DNA of 64,000 nucleotides from Phycisphaerales bacterium (GTDB taxonomy: Bacteria > Planctomycetota > Phycisphaerae > Phycisphaerales > UBA1924). This document shows positions 6,625-15,513 of the stretch, piece after piece; position 1 is the first letter of the stretch; every line of letters begins with the position of its first letter. Location of the stretch: assembly GCA_022072615.1 (NCBI GenBank), contig JAJVHS010000026.1, positions 1 through 64,000 on the forward strand. The letters run 5' to 3'. The notes beneath the pieces were generated by a model, which saw only the letters and a program-made list of their open reading frames with translations, was not told the origin of the DNA and searched no databases. A program made the position numbers and the translations under genes.

Positions 6625-8298
6625 ATGCGATTGTTCAAGACCAAATACCGAGACCGCTCCGGTCGCTCCAAGACCGCGCCGAAGTGGTACGTCGAGTTCC
6701 GGGACCAGCGTGACATCACACGAAGGCTCCCCGCCTTCTCCAGCAAGTCCGCCAGCGAGGAGCTGGGCAAGAACCTGGACCGGCTCGTGTCGTACCACGT
6801 CGCCACCGCCGGCCAGACGGACCCGGCCCTCCAGGGATGGCTCGCGGACCTGCCGAAGGCGATCCGCCGCCGCCTTCTGGAGATCGGCCTGATCGACTCG
6901 GAGCGCGCGTCGATGTCCAAGCCGCTCTCGGAGCACGTCGCCGACTTCCGCAAGGCCCTCGAATCGAAGGGCAACACGGCCAAGCACGTCGAGGCCACAT
7001 GCACCCGCATCACGCGGATCTTCGAGGAGTGCCGCTTCACGTTCTGGCCGCAGATCACGGGCACCAAGGTCCAGTCCTTCCTGAACGGACTCCGCGAGGG
7101 CGAGGAGAAGCTCAGCCCGCAAACCTTCAACTACTACCTCGGCTCGCTCAAGTCGTTCTGCCGGTGGATGGTGAAGAACCGCCGAGCCACGACCTCGCCC
7201 GTCTCCCACATCGACCCCCTCAACGTGAAGACCGACAGGCGCCACGACCGGCGGGCGCTCTCGCCCGAAGAGATGCTCTGGCTCCTCAGTGCCACAGCCC
7301 AGGGCGAGCCCCGCTCCAACATGACGGGATTCGAGCGGGCGATGCTCTACCGCGTCGCCATCGAGACCGGCCTCCGGGCCAACGAGATTCGGAGCCTGAC
7401 GACCGCGAGCTTCTCGCTCGACACCGACCCGCCCACCGTGACGGTCTCGGCTGCGTACAGCAAGCACCGCCGAGAAGACGTGCTCCCCATCCGCCCCGCG
7501 CTCGCCCGCGACCTCACCACGTTCTTGGACGGCGGCGAGAAGGGCAAGATGGCGTTCGCGATCCCCAGCGAGTCGCGTGTCGCCGGCATGCTCCGCAAGG
7601 ACCTGGTCGCCGCACGTGAGGCGTGGATCGCCGACGCCACGACCGACGCGGATCGGGAGGAGCGGCGGAAGTCGGAGTTTCTCGTGTACCGCGACTCGGC
7701 CGGCAAGGTCGCCGACTTCCAAGCCCTCCGGCACACGTTCATCACCTGTCTCGCCACCGGCGGCGTGCATCCGAAGACCGCCCAGACACTCGCGAGGCAC
7801 TCGACCATCACGCTGACGATGGACCGCTACTCGCACACGCTCAAGGGCGCCGAGGTCGAGGCGCTCAAGGCCCTGCCCGAGATTCCCACCTCCCGCGCGC
7901 GAACCGCCGACACGAACGGCCGCGTGACAGCGAACGGGCAAAATGTCTTGGCGTCCTGCTTGGCGCAAAACGGGAGTTTTCGTGATTCCGGAGGGGACCG
8001 GGTGAGACCCGAGAACGAGCCCGAAGCCGCCCCAGTCGATAATGCAAAAACGCCTCAAAACACTGGAGATATCGTGCGATCCCATGAGGCGCACAGCGAC
8101 GTAGAATCACCATCGGGCCCGTGGCGGAACGGCAGACGCAGCGGACTTAAAATCCGCTGCCGCGCGAGCGGCGTGTGGGTTCGATTCCCACCGGGCCCAT
8201 TGACGGACGCACGCCCCGATCGTCCTTCCCGGCTGGGTCAATGGCTTGCGGGGGGCCGCGGCTTCACCCACAGGCACATCATGATGTCGTCGCAGTAG
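6625..8298 (+). CDS. Tyrosine-type integrase reading through tRNA-Leu
   Basis: Site-specific integrase of a planctomycete type. N-terminal arm-binding segment with FKTKYRDRSGRSK; core-binding domain about 100-195 (GNTAKHVEATCTRI, LKSFCRWMVKN); catalytic domain about 205-420 with Arg in ETGLRANEIRSL, ALRHTFITCLA (H-x-x-R family box), ARHSTITLTMDRYSH with nucleophile Tyr. ATG 6625 follows GGAAGGA. The conserved domain ends near residue 415 (about 7870), but the frame continues for about 140 more codons through the whole of tRNA-Leu (8115-8199) and into the 3' end of the opposing GNAT gene. The tail therefore includes codons translated from the tRNA (GLKIRC, RFPPGP). That tRNA is the probable integration target. 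Confidence 0.85.
   Translation: MRLFKTKYRDRSGRSKTAPKWYVEFRDQRDITRRLPAFSSKSASEELGKNLDRLVSYHVATAGQTDPALQGWLADLPKAIRRRLLEIGLIDSERASMSKPLSEHVADFRKALESKGNTAKHVEATCTRITRIFEECRFTFWPQITGTKVQSFLNGLREGEEKLSPQTFNYYLGSLKSFCRWMVKNRRATTSPVSHIDPLNVKTDRRHDRRALSPEEMLWLLSATAQGEPRSNMTGFERAMLYRVAIETGLRANEIRSLTTASFSLDTDPPTVTVSAAYSKHRREDVLPIRPALARDLTTFLDGGEKGKMAFAIPSESRVAGMLRKDLVAAREAWIADATTDADREERRKSEFLVYRDSAGKVADFQALRHTFITCLATGGVHPKTAQTLARHSTITLTMDRYSHTLKGAEVEALKALPEIPTSRARTADTNGRVTANGQNVLASCLAQNGSFRDSGGDRVRPENEPEAAPVDNAKTPQNTGDIVRSHEAHSDVESPSGPWRNGRRSGLKIRCRASGVWVRFPPGPLTDARPDRPSRLGQWLAGGRGFTHRHIMMSSQ
8115..8199 (+). tRNA. tRNA-Leu (anticodon TAA)
   Basis: An 85-nt class II tRNA. Acceptor strands GGGCCCG (8115-8121) and CGGGCCC (8192-8198) pair fully, with discriminator A 8199. 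The anticodon stem AGCGGA/TCCGCT carries a loop with TAA at its centre, a long variable arm (GCCGCGCGAGCGGC) is typical for Leu, and the T arm reads GTGGG TTCGATTC CCAC. CCA is not encoded. It lies wholly inside the reading frame of the upstream integrase. Confidence 0.95.
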
Positions 8299-8807
8299 CG
8301 CCCGCCCGGCAGCTTGAACTCGCCCGCTCGACGGGCCTCTTCCACGAAACCCAGCCGCCGGTACAGCTCGACGGCTCGGTGGTTCTCGCCGAGCACGCCC
8401 AGGCGGATCTTCTCGATATGCGGGTGTGCCCGGGCCCAGTCGATCATCGCCCGGATGAGCGCTGTTCCCACGCCGCATCCGCGCCAGTCGCGGGCAACCG
8501 CGATCCCGAAGCGCCCGCGGTGGCGGATGCGTCGTTTCGAGGGCGCGGCGAAGTCGAGCGTCCCGACAATCGAGCCGTCGTGCTCGGCGAGCAGCCGCAG
8601 GTGCTGCGGGTTGGCGGCGTCCGACGCCAGCTCCCCTGCGAGCGCGTCGACATCGGCCGACGACTCGTCCGCCTCGACGACGGTGAACTCAAAGTCCGCC
8701 ATCGCGCAGTTGAACCTGGTGATCGCGGCCGCGTCGGCGGGCGCCGCCGGCCGGATCAGGATCTGGGCCGTTCGCAGCGAACAGGTGATTGGAGCGATCA
8801 CCGCCAT
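8238..8807 (-). CDS. GNAT-family N-acetyltransferase
   Basis: Acetyl-CoA-dependent N-acetyltransferase of 189 residues. The acetyl-CoA motif A is clear (FGIAVARDWRGCGVGTALI, with the R/Q-x-x-G-x-G/A pattern), followed by motif B (LGVLGENHRAVELYRRLGF). Substrate unknown; the family includes ribosomal-protein and antibiotic acetyltransferases. The 3' end is overlapped from the other strand by the integrase tail, which suggests the integrase stop was acquired by chance on integration. Confidence 0.85.
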   Translation of the reverse strand: MAVIAPITCSLRTAQILIRPAAPADAAAITRFNCAMADFEFTVVEADESSADVDALAGELASDAANPQHLRLLAEHDGSIVGTLDFAAPSKRRIRHRGRFGIAVARDWRGCGVGTALIRAMIDWARAHPHIEKIRLGVLGENHRAVELYRRLGFVEEARRAGEFKLPGGRYCDDIMMCLWVKPRPPASH

Positions 8808-8846
8808 GGTGCTCTTAGTCCGGCCGTTTCGTCCAGGGGCATGTTC

Positions 8847-9338
8847 TCACCGCTGCTTGCGCACCAGCGCGATGTAATCGGTCGTGGCGCGACGCCCGCC
8901 GGCTTCGGTGACGAGCCGGGCAACCTGGCCGCGGTGGTAGGTCGAGTGGTTGTATACGTGCGTCAGAACATCCCCGACACGGCTGGTGTACGCGACGCCC
9001 TCGCTGCTGGTGTACTCGATCTCCTTGCGGAAGTCGTCCGCGCCTGCGTGCATGATGAAGTCGTGCCAGCGACGGTCGAACTGGTCGGCGGTCTGCACAA
9101 GCTGGTCGGGCCTCCACGCCGGGAACCAGTCGTCCGGGCGATCGGGCCGGCCTTCCAGCCGCGACAGCCACACCCGCCGGGCAACCTGGATGTGCCCGAG
9201 GATCTGCAGCGCACGGGTGAACGCCGGGCCCGCGGTGTTCTCGGCCGGCACCGTCGCCAGCGAGCCCATCACCTCCTTCATGGCCCACGTCTCGTACGAC
9301 TGGAGCGCGAGGTAGTGGGCTTGCATCGGCGAGTTCAT
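8847..9338 (-). CDS. DinB-superfamily protein
   Basis: Four-helix-bundle protein of 163 residues with the metal-binding histidines of the DinB/YfiT superfamily: LQILGHIQVARRVWL near the N-terminus and HVYNHSTYHRGQVARLV near the C-terminus. Members are metal-dependent, often thiol S-transferases; substrate unknown. The start at 9338 (MNSPMQAHY) is chosen because GGAGGA lies about 8 bases upstream on the minus strand. It follows pdxJ on the same strand. Confidence 0.8.
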   Translation of the reverse strand: MNSPMQAHYLALQSYETWAMKEVMGSLATVPAENTAGPAFTRALQILGHIQVARRVWLSRLEGRPDRPDDWFPAWRPDQLVQTADQFDRRWHDFIMHAGADDFRKEIEYTSSEGVAYTSRVGDVLTHVYNHSTYHRGQVARLVTEAGGRRATTDYIALVRKQR

Positions 9339-9412
9339 CGGGCGAATCCTCCGGAATGGTTCCTGCCTGCCCCTGGGGATGGTGGTTGATTGCTCGGGTG
9401 TGCGGGCGCGGT

Positions 9413-10150
9413 TCAACCCTTCATCGCGGCCTTCATGTCCGCGACGGCGGTGCGCAGGCCGGCGAACACCGCTCGGGAGACGATCGCGTGGCCGATGTGC
9501 AGCTCCGCGACCTCCGGCAGCGCGGCCACGGCGCGCACGTTCTGGTAGTTCAGCGCGTGGCCCGCGTTGAATCGCATGCGGTTGGCTCGGATGAATTCGC
9601 CAGCATCGGCGACCTTGGCGAGCTCATCGCGCAGGTTGGTTCGGGCGAAGTCGCCCCCCGCGGCGGCGAAGGCGGCCGCGTACGGGCCCGTATGGATCTC
9701 GCACGCGTCGAAGCCCGCGTCCGCGGAGGCGGCGATCTGGTCGGGCTCCGCGTCGATGAACGCCGACACCATGACGCCGGCCGCACGCAGGCGCCGCACC
9801 GCCGTCGCGAGCCGCTTGCGCTCGCCCGCGACGTCGAGTCCGCCTTCGGTCGTGATCTCGTGCCGGCCTTCGGGGACGAGCGTGCACATGTGCGGCCTCA
9901 GGCGCCGCGCGATCGACACCATCTCGTCTGTGGCGGCCATCTCGAGGTTGAGACGTACCGCGATGAACGGGGCGAGCCGCTGGACATCGTGGTCCTGGAT
10001 GTGGCGGCGATCCTCGCGCAGGTGCACGGTGATGATGTCGGCGCCGCCGAGCTCGGCCTCGTGCGCGGCCCGGACGGGATCGGGCTCGCTGCCGCGTCGA
10101 GCCTGGCGGATCGTGGCGATGTGATCGATGTTGACGCCCAGGAGTGGCAT
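9413..10150 (-). CDS. pdxJ: Pyridoxine 5'-phosphate synthase
   Basis: Last ring-forming step of the DXP-dependent vitamin B6 pathway: condenses 3-amino-2-oxopropyl phosphate with 1-deoxyxylulose 5-phosphate. The 245-residue TIM-barrel protein is full length. It opens with the diagnostic LGVNIDHIATIRQARRG and keeps HLREDRRHIQDHD, the Glu of the LVPEGRHEITTEGGLD loop, EIHTGPYA and NAGHALNYQNV. The partner pdxA is not in the window. Confidence 0.97.
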   Translation of the reverse strand: MPLLGVNIDHIATIRQARRGSEPDPVRAAHEAELGGADIITVHLREDRRHIQDHDVQRLAPFIAVRLNLEMAATDEMVSIARRLRPHMCTLVPEGRHEITTEGGLDVAGERKRLATAVRRLRAAGVMVSAFIDAEPDQIAASADAGFDACEIHTGPYAAAFAAAGGDFARTNLRDELAKVADAGEFIRANRMRFNAGHALNYQNVRAVAALPEVAELHIGHAIVSRAVFAGLRTAVADMKAAMKG

Positions 10151-10183
10151 GGGCGGATGGTAGAACGGCGCGGGCAGGGCGGA

Positions 10184-13100
10184 TCACGGCACGGCGACCG
10201 GAACCTGGGCCGGTTGGGCCGCCCGCGTGCGCACCCGGTGCGTGAGGTACCGGCCCAGCGCGCGGACCGCCTGGTCCGCCGACCGGAACACCGGAATCCC
10301 GCGATCCCGCATCAGGCGCACGAAGGAATGGTACTCGGCGCCCGAGTCGACCACCGCGATCACGGGCTTCCCGCACCGGGCAGAGACACGTTCGATGACA
10401 TCGGCGAGCGACCCGCGTCCCCGTTCGAGTTCGGCGGCGGTCGCCGAGAGCGTGGGCGTGAGCGGCACCGCAGAGACCAGCAGCGCGTCGATCCCGGCGG
10501 CCTGGGCCAGCGTCATCGCCGCGGCTTCGTACGCGGCTTCCGACGCCATCGGCGTCAGATCCAGCGGGTTGCGGGCATTGACAAGGCCGGCGAGGCCGTG
10601 CTCGCGCAGCGCCTCGATGAGCCGTTCGCGAGCGTCGCTCTGCAGCGCCGGCAGCGCCACATCCTCGGGGCCGCCCTGCACCCGGTCCGCGATGCCGACG
10701 GTTTCGTACCCGGCGTTCGAGATCGCCGCCAGTCCCGTTCCCGTCACCGGCGTCCCGTGGAACGCCGCGGAGAGTTCAAGAAGCCGCTCGAATTCGGTGA
10801 ACGAGTCGGCAACCAGCGCGCCGGCGGCGGTCGCGCCGGCTTCGCAGATGTCGTAGTCGCCGGCGATGGAGGCGGTGTGCCCGGCGGCGGCATCGCGGCC
10901 CTGGGCCGATCGCCCCGCCTTGTAGAACACGGTGGTCTTGCCGGCGGAGGTCGCGTCGCGGATCGCCTGGAGCATGTCCAGGCCGTCGAGATCGTTGAAG
11001 CCTTCGACGTACGCCCCGATCGTGTGGATGTCGCTCCGGCCGGCAACGGACCGGATGATGTCCGAGATCGTCAGGTCGGCCTGGTTGCCGATGGAGATGG
11101 TGAGGAGCGGGTCGAGCGTTTCCAGGTTGCTTAGCCGGGTGATGATGAAGGCTCCGCTCTGCGAGATGAGCGCGACGCCCTTGCCGGGCCGGTCGCGACG
11201 CTTGTCCAGTTTCGCATCGGGGATGAAGAACGTGTCGTACTTTCCCGGCCGTGATTGCACGCCCAGGCAGTTGGGTCCCAGCAGGATCGGTCCGCCGCCC
11301 GGAAGCTGCCGCGCACGCGCGAGCGATTCGCGCACGCGTTCCAGGATGCCCTGGCTGCCCTCGGTCTCGCCGGCTCCGCCGGGGATCACGATGAGCGACG
11401 AGACCTTGCCCGATGCGATGCACTGATCGACAAGGTCGGGAAGCTGCGACGCTCCGGCCGCCACGACCAGCAGGTCCGTCGGTCCCGGCAATCGGTCGAT
11501 CCCGGGCACGCAGCGAACCTCGTCGATCTGCGCGACCCCTTCCTTCACGACCGTGAGGTGCTCGCGCGGGAACCCGCACGCGAGAATGTTGCGCAGGATG
11601 ATCCGCCCGAAGTTCTGCTCCTTGGCCGACACGCCGAGCACCGCGATCGTCTTGGGTTCGAGCATCGCGCTGACGGTGCCGATCGGCCTGGGGAGCGGGC
11701 GCCGGGTCGCCGTCGCCAGCCGTGCCCGGCCGTCGAGGGGAACCAGGTGCTGGCGGCGGAACGCAAACGGGTTGACCTCGAGCTCGGCGACATCCGGGCC
11801 CGCCTGCCCGCGGTCGACGCAGAAGCGCCGGGCAACGGCGATGAACGCTCTGAAGCACCGCAGCAGTTCTCCGTCCGAGACGATCCGCCGGTGGCCCCGG
11901 ACCCCGCCGGAGATCATGTCGTACGCCGCCGTCCGGCGGAACAGGTCGAAGAACTGCTCGGCCGTGGTCTCCGTCGCCACCGCCTTGGCGACGCCCACGC
12001 CCGGGCGCAACACCCGCGCCAGGTACTCGGTGTCGACTCCGCCGAGCCCCGCGGCCATCACCGGGCCGAATTCCCGCGTTGCCCGGATCCCGACGAAGAG
12101 TTCCTCGCCCAGTCCCTGCCTCCCGCGCTCGACGAACTCCACCACGAGAACACCATCGACCCGAGCCTGGCGGGACCGGTGCAGGCTGATGAGCCGGTCC
12201 ACCTCGCGTTCGACCGCCGCCGGCTGCTTGGGACAGAAGACCACCCCTTGCGCGTCGGACTTGTGTACGACATCGGGCGAAACGATCTTGAGCACCACCT
12301 GGTCGCCGGGGAACGCGGCGAGAGCCTCCTCCGAGAGGAGGTTGTCGATGCCCAGGAAGACGTGGTGAGGCGGCGAAATCGCCCCGACGAGCTGGACGAT
12401 CTGGTACACCTCGTGCTCGTAGAGCTGACGCCGGTCCGACTCGTACACGCTTTGGAGCAGCCGCTCGACCGCGTGCGACTCGGCGCCGGAGAGGTGATCG
12501 TCATCCGAGGAGGGGTCGAACGAGGGATGTTCGGAGGCGTTCGTGCTCAGCAGCGAGTCCGGCGCGAGGGAATCCACCCATCGGCGGACGGCTCGCGAGG
12601 TTCCGCCCCGGTCGAGCCCTTCCAGGTACGCCGCGGCGCTGGCCCGGCCGAGCGCAAGGGCCTTGATATTCGTGCTGACGACCGCCTGCCCCTTGCCGTC
12701 GAGCATCGCCGAGATCGCCCGGTTCAACTCGTCGGCGCCCAGGCACAGGAACGCCGAGGCGGCGCCGAGCAGCACGACGTTGGACGACCGGCCGGACCCC
12801 GCGGCCTTGGCGAGGCGGTCGGCATCGACGACCACGTGGCGGGGAAGGGCGGAGATCCGGTCGATCACCTGCTCGACCGGCGGGTAGTTCGGGATGTTCA
12901 CGAAGGCGTTTGCCGACGCGACGACCACGCCGTCGGGGGCGAGCATGTGGACGTACCGCAGCGCCTCGAGCGGCTCGACCGCGAGGATGAGGTCGACGCG
13001 CCCCGACGGGATCAGGTCGGAATAGATGGGCTCGTCGGACAGGCGCAGGTGCGACTGCACGGCGCCGCCGCGCTGGCTCATGCCGTGGACCTCGGCCTGC

Positions 13101-13201
13101 TTGACGTTCAGACCCCGGGCCACCGCGGCTCCCGAGATCGCCTTGGCGATCGTCAGGATGCCCTGCCCGCCGACACCTGCCAGGATGATGTTCTGCTGCA
13201 C
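10184..13201 (-). CDS. Fusion: indolepyruvate oxidoreductase beta subunit + ADP-forming acyl-CoA synthetase
   Basis: A 1005-residue multidomain enzyme. Residues 1-198 are the IorB-type gamma domain of 2-oxoacid:ferredoxin oxidoreductases (ILAGVGGQGI, GMSQRGGAVQSH). After a low-complexity linker (200-240), residues 245-480 form an ATP-grasp domain (VLKIVSPDVVHKSD, His 313); about 513-640 is a CoA-binding Rossmann domain (IAVLGVSAKEQNFGR); the rest is the ligase with SQSGAF (680-685) and the phosphorylatable His 775 in AAGHTASIAG. The domain order is permuted relative to archaeal AcdA/AcdB. The inferred chemistry couples oxidative decarboxylation of an arylpyruvate (with IorA) to CoA-thioester cleavage and ATP formation. 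Start: GTG 13201, GGAG 6 bases upstream, 17 bases after the iorA stop. Confidence 0.85.
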   Translation of the reverse strand: MQQNIILAGVGGQGILTIAKAISGAAVARGLNVKQAEVHGMSQRGGAVQSHLRLSDEPIYSDLIPSGRVDLILAVEPLEALRYVHMLAPDGVVVASANAFVNIPNYPPVEQVIDRISALPRHVVVDADRLAKAAGSGRSSNVVLLGAASAFLCLGADELNRAISAMLDGKGQAVVSTNIKALALGRASAAAYLEGLDRGGTSRAVRRWVDSLAPDSLLSTNASEHPSFDPSSDDDHLSGAESHAVERLLQSVYESDRRQLYEHEVYQIVQLVGAISPPHHVFLGIDNLLSEEALAAFPGDQVVLKIVSPDVVHKSDAQGVVFCPKQPAAVEREVDRLISLHRSRQARVDGVLVVEFVERGRQGLGEELFVGIRATREFGPVMAAGLGGVDTEYLARVLRPGVGVAKAVATETTAEQFFDLFRRTAAYDMISGGVRGHRRIVSDGELLRCFRAFIAVARRFCVDRGQAGPDVAELEVNPFAFRRQHLVPLDGRARLATATRRPLPRPIGTVSAMLEPKTIAVLGVSAKEQNFGRIILRNILACGFPREHLTVVKEGVAQIDEVRCVPGIDRLPGPTDLLVVAAGASQLPDLVDQCIASGKVSSLIVIPGGAGETEGSQGILERVRESLARARQLPGGGPILLGPNCLGVQSRPGKYDTFFIPDAKLDKRRDRPGKGVALISQSGAFIITRLSNLETLDPLLTISIGNQADLTISDIIRSVAGRSDIHTIGAYVEGFNDLDGLDMLQAIRDATSAGKTTVFYKAGRSAQGRDAAAGHTASIAGDYDICEAGATAAGALVADSFTEFERLLELSAAFHGTPVTGTGLAAISNAGYETVGIADRVQGGPEDVALPALQSDARERLIEALREHGLAGLVNARNPLDLTPMASEAAYEAAAMTLAQAAGIDALLVSAVPLTPTLSATAAELERGRGSLADVIERVSARCGKPVIAVVDSGAEYHSFVRLMRDRGIPVFRSADQAVRALGRYLTHRVRTRAAQPAQVPVAVP

Positions 13202-13218
13202 GGTGTGCTCCGATTGAG

Positions 13219-14874
13219 TTACGGCTCGCGGGTCAACGGCACCGTGTCCGACCCGCCGCACCCCGCTGCGCACGCCGGCCCGCGGTCGCGGGCCTGGCGT
13301 TTGACGTGGATGCACGCCCGGCGGGGGATGATGACGCTCAGGCCGCGGTACTCGAGCTCGCGGCGGATGAGCGCCACGTTCGCGGCGTGGTTCTTGGGAA
13401 GTGGCTCGATGACGTGCAGGTGGTCGGGATCGACGCCCAGGCCCCGGACGATGTCGATGAGCCGTTCGCCGCAGCTCATCGACTCCTGAGCGCCCGTCAT
13501 GCCCACCGTGGCGTTGTCGAGGATGAAGATGGTGATGTTGGCGTTGGCCCGGGCCGCCCCTATGAGCGGCGTCATGCCCGAGTGCGCGAACGTCGAGTCT
13601 CCGATCGTGCAGATGATGGGATGAACGCCCGCCTGCGCGGCGCCGAAGGCCATCGCGATCGAGGCGCCCATGTCCACGCACGAGTGCACCGCGCGCAGCG
13701 GGGGCATCGCGCCCAGCGCGTAACACCCGATGTCGCTGAACATGTACGCGTTGCCCAGCGCCGCCGCCGCCTCCACGATCGCCTTGAAGCTGTCGGAATG
13801 CGGGCATCCCTTGCAGAGCTGCGGCGGCCGACCGGCCAGGCCGTCAACGGGTTGCGCCGAGTTCACGAACGGCACCCCCAGCGCGGCCGCCACGCTGTCG
13901 GGCGTCAGCTCCCCGTCGCGCGGAAGATCGCCCGAGAGGCGGCCGCGGATGGTCTTGCCGGGCACGCCAAGCAGACCTCCGATCCGCTCCTCGATGAACG
14001 GGTAGCCGTCCTCGGCGACCAGGATGTCGTCGCAGTGATTGACCAGTTCGCGGATCAGCGACTCGGGCAGCGGATACCGCTGGACGTGCAGCAGCGAGTC
14101 GGTGGTCCTCGATCCGAGGGCTTCGAGCACGTAGTTGTGGGCGATCCCGGCGGCGATGATCCCGCGACGCCCCGCCAGCCGGAGAGAGTTGGCCGGGGAC
14201 TCTTCGGAATCGCGCAAGAGGCGCGGCTGCAGTTCCAGCAGCCGCCGGTACCTGCGGCGAGCGTTGGTGGGAACCAGAACCCAGTCGCTGGGGTCCGGCC
14301 GCGGCCGGCCGGGCACACCGGCGGCGATCTCGGCCGGTCCGCGGGTGATGACGGTCGACCGGCTGTGGCACAGGCGCGTCACCAGCCGGACCATCACCGG
14401 CAGCCCCACGTCCTCGGAATACTCGAATGCCTCCCGTACGTGGTCGTAGACCTGCTGCTGGTTGCTGGGTTCAAAGAGCGGGAGGTGCGCGAACTCGTGG
14501 TAATACCGGGAATCCTGCTCGTTCTGCGAGGAATGCATGCCCGGGTCATCGCCGACCACGAGCACGAGTCCCGCGTTGATCCCCGTGATGGCCGAGCTCA
14601 TGAACGGGTCGGCGGCCACGTTCAGGCCGACGTGCTTCATGCTGACCAGCGCGCGCCGGCCCGCGTATGACATGCCAAGGGCCTCTTCGTACGCGACTTT
14701 CTCGTTGGCGGACCACAGCGCGCTGACCGAGGACCCTCCCCCGGCGGCGTGCTCCTGGATGTACTCGAAGATCTCGGTGGCGGGAGTGCCCGGGTAGGAG
14801 AACGCCCCGCCGATGCCCGAGTCCAGGGCGGCCTGTGCCGCCGCTTCGTCGCCCAGGAGAAGGTCCGCGTTCAC
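13219..14874 (-). CDS. iorA: Indolepyruvate ferredoxin oxidoreductase, alpha subunit
   Basis: Thiamine-diphosphate enzyme subunit of 551 residues that oxidatively decarboxylates aryl-2-oxoacids (indolepyruvate and similar) to acyl-CoA using ferredoxin. The N-terminal pyrimidine-binding domain starts GDEAAAQAALDSGI with SYPGTPATE; the C-terminal TPP domain has CKGCPH, GCYALGAMPPL and GDSTFAHSGM plus LDNATVGMTG. Typical IorA proteins are about 600 residues and end in a two-cluster ferredoxin domain; here the C-terminus (ACIHVKRQARDRGPACAAGC) lacks the CxxCxxC motifs, so the electron-transfer clusters must come from another protein. Start GTG 14874 follows GGAGG. Confidence 0.88.
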   Translation of the reverse strand: MNADLLLGDEAAAQAALDSGIGGAFSYPGTPATEIFEYIQEHAAGGGSSVSALWSANEKVAYEEALGMSYAGRRALVSMKHVGLNVAADPFMSSAITGINAGLVLVVGDDPGMHSSQNEQDSRYYHEFAHLPLFEPSNQQQVYDHVREAFEYSEDVGLPVMVRLVTRLCHSRSTVITRGPAEIAAGVPGRPRPDPSDWVLVPTNARRRYRRLLELQPRLLRDSEESPANSLRLAGRRGIIAAGIAHNYVLEALGSRTTDSLLHVQRYPLPESLIRELVNHCDDILVAEDGYPFIEERIGGLLGVPGKTIRGRLSGDLPRDGELTPDSVAAALGVPFVNSAQPVDGLAGRPPQLCKGCPHSDSFKAIVEAAAALGNAYMFSDIGCYALGAMPPLRAVHSCVDMGASIAMAFGAAQAGVHPIICTIGDSTFAHSGMTPLIGAARANANITIFILDNATVGMTGAQESMSCGERLIDIVRGLGVDPDHLHVIEPLPKNHAANVALIRRELEYRGLSVIIPRRACIHVKRQARDRGPACAAGCGGSDTVPLTREP

Positions 14875-15449
14875 TGTCGCCTCCGGTCAAGAGTGTTAGA
14901 CGACAATAGGACCCGTAATTCCTGTATTCTCGCGACGGAGACGAAGAAAAACCCGGTAATTACCCGGGTTTTGGTCGTGACGAGGATAAGCCGCGTCGTG
15001 CGTCTGGATCGGGTCGAGCTTTCGGGATCCGTGCTGTCGCCCGTCAGGCTTGGAGCACGGATTCCACTCGCTGTACCCGCCGTTTGTGTTTATCAGTTCC
15101 GCGGCGAGCCTCGTCGCTGTGTCGTTTGGCGACCGCCGATAATGCACGCTTGCGCCGATCACGGGGTGAATGTGTCGTGAATCTGCGTTCAGCAGAAACC
15201 ATGGCTTGGGCGGTCATGAGAAGCGCGGAGTCGGCGAAATCGATGCTCCCCCGGTGCGGGTCGCGCGACATCGGGCGTCATTGGATGATCGTGGATACCG
15301 GTCTTTGTGAGTGAAGAACGAGCGGTGGGCGAGGTTTGGCCGGCGATGATGGTGGTGAGCCGCAGTGAAGATAGGAATATTCCTCAGCCGCCTGCGCACG
15401 CGGCTGCCGGGTCGAACACCCTGCTTCAAGCGAAAGATCGCGCGCGGAC
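14875..15449. other. Long intergenic region between iorA and the pyrimidine genes
   Basis: About 575 bases between divergent genes with lower GC in parts. It holds the palindromic terminator-like hairpin at 14948-14972, a perfect 12-base palindrome AGGAATATTCCT (15373-15384) and a stem AGCCGC/GCGGCT (15386-15405). A 75-codon basic ORF on the minus strand (15044-15271) ends upstream of the terminator but has no ribosome binding site and no recognised homology; I do not call it. The terminator orientation leaves room for an unrecognised minus-strand transcript here. Confidence 0.5.
14948..14972 (-). terminator. Palindromic intrinsic terminator upstream of iorA
   Basis: AAAACCCGG (14948-14956) pairs with CCGGGTTTT (14964-14972) around the loop TAATTAC. 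Read on the minus strand the stem is followed by a run of five T, on the plus strand by four, so it could work in both directions. It lies 74 bases before the iorA start: either it ends an upstream minus-strand transcript or it is a leader attenuator. Confidence 0.6.
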
Positions 15450-15479
15450 TTGCCCTCGCGCCCGCGCGTGATGTATGCT
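15450..15479 (+). promoter_or_regulatory. Sigma-70-type promoter upstream of the pyrimidine catabolism genes
   Basis: TTGCCC (15450-15455) and TATGCT (15474-15479) are separated by 18 bases, each close to consensus (TTGACA / TATAAT). Predicted transcription start near 15486. The transcript would run into the strong hairpin at 15514-15545 before reaching preA at 15642. Confidence 0.5.
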
Positions 15480-15513
15480 CTGTTTGTCCTCACTCAACTG
15501 TGACCCCCACGAG

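Noticed and set aside
9356-11134. 592-codon plus-strand ORF
   Set aside because: Antisense to pdxJ and the IorB-acyl-CoA synthetase gene, both with clear motifs; the ORF protein is low-complexity Arg/Gly/Asp-rich.
11255-14670. Two long plus-strand ORFs opposite the acyl-CoA synthetase and iorA
   Set aside because: Shadows of well-supported minus-strand genes; no start sites or domains.
15044-15271. 75-codon basic minus-strand ORF in the gap before preA
   Set aside because: No ribosome binding site, no recognised family; kept only as a remark because a terminator lies downstream of it.
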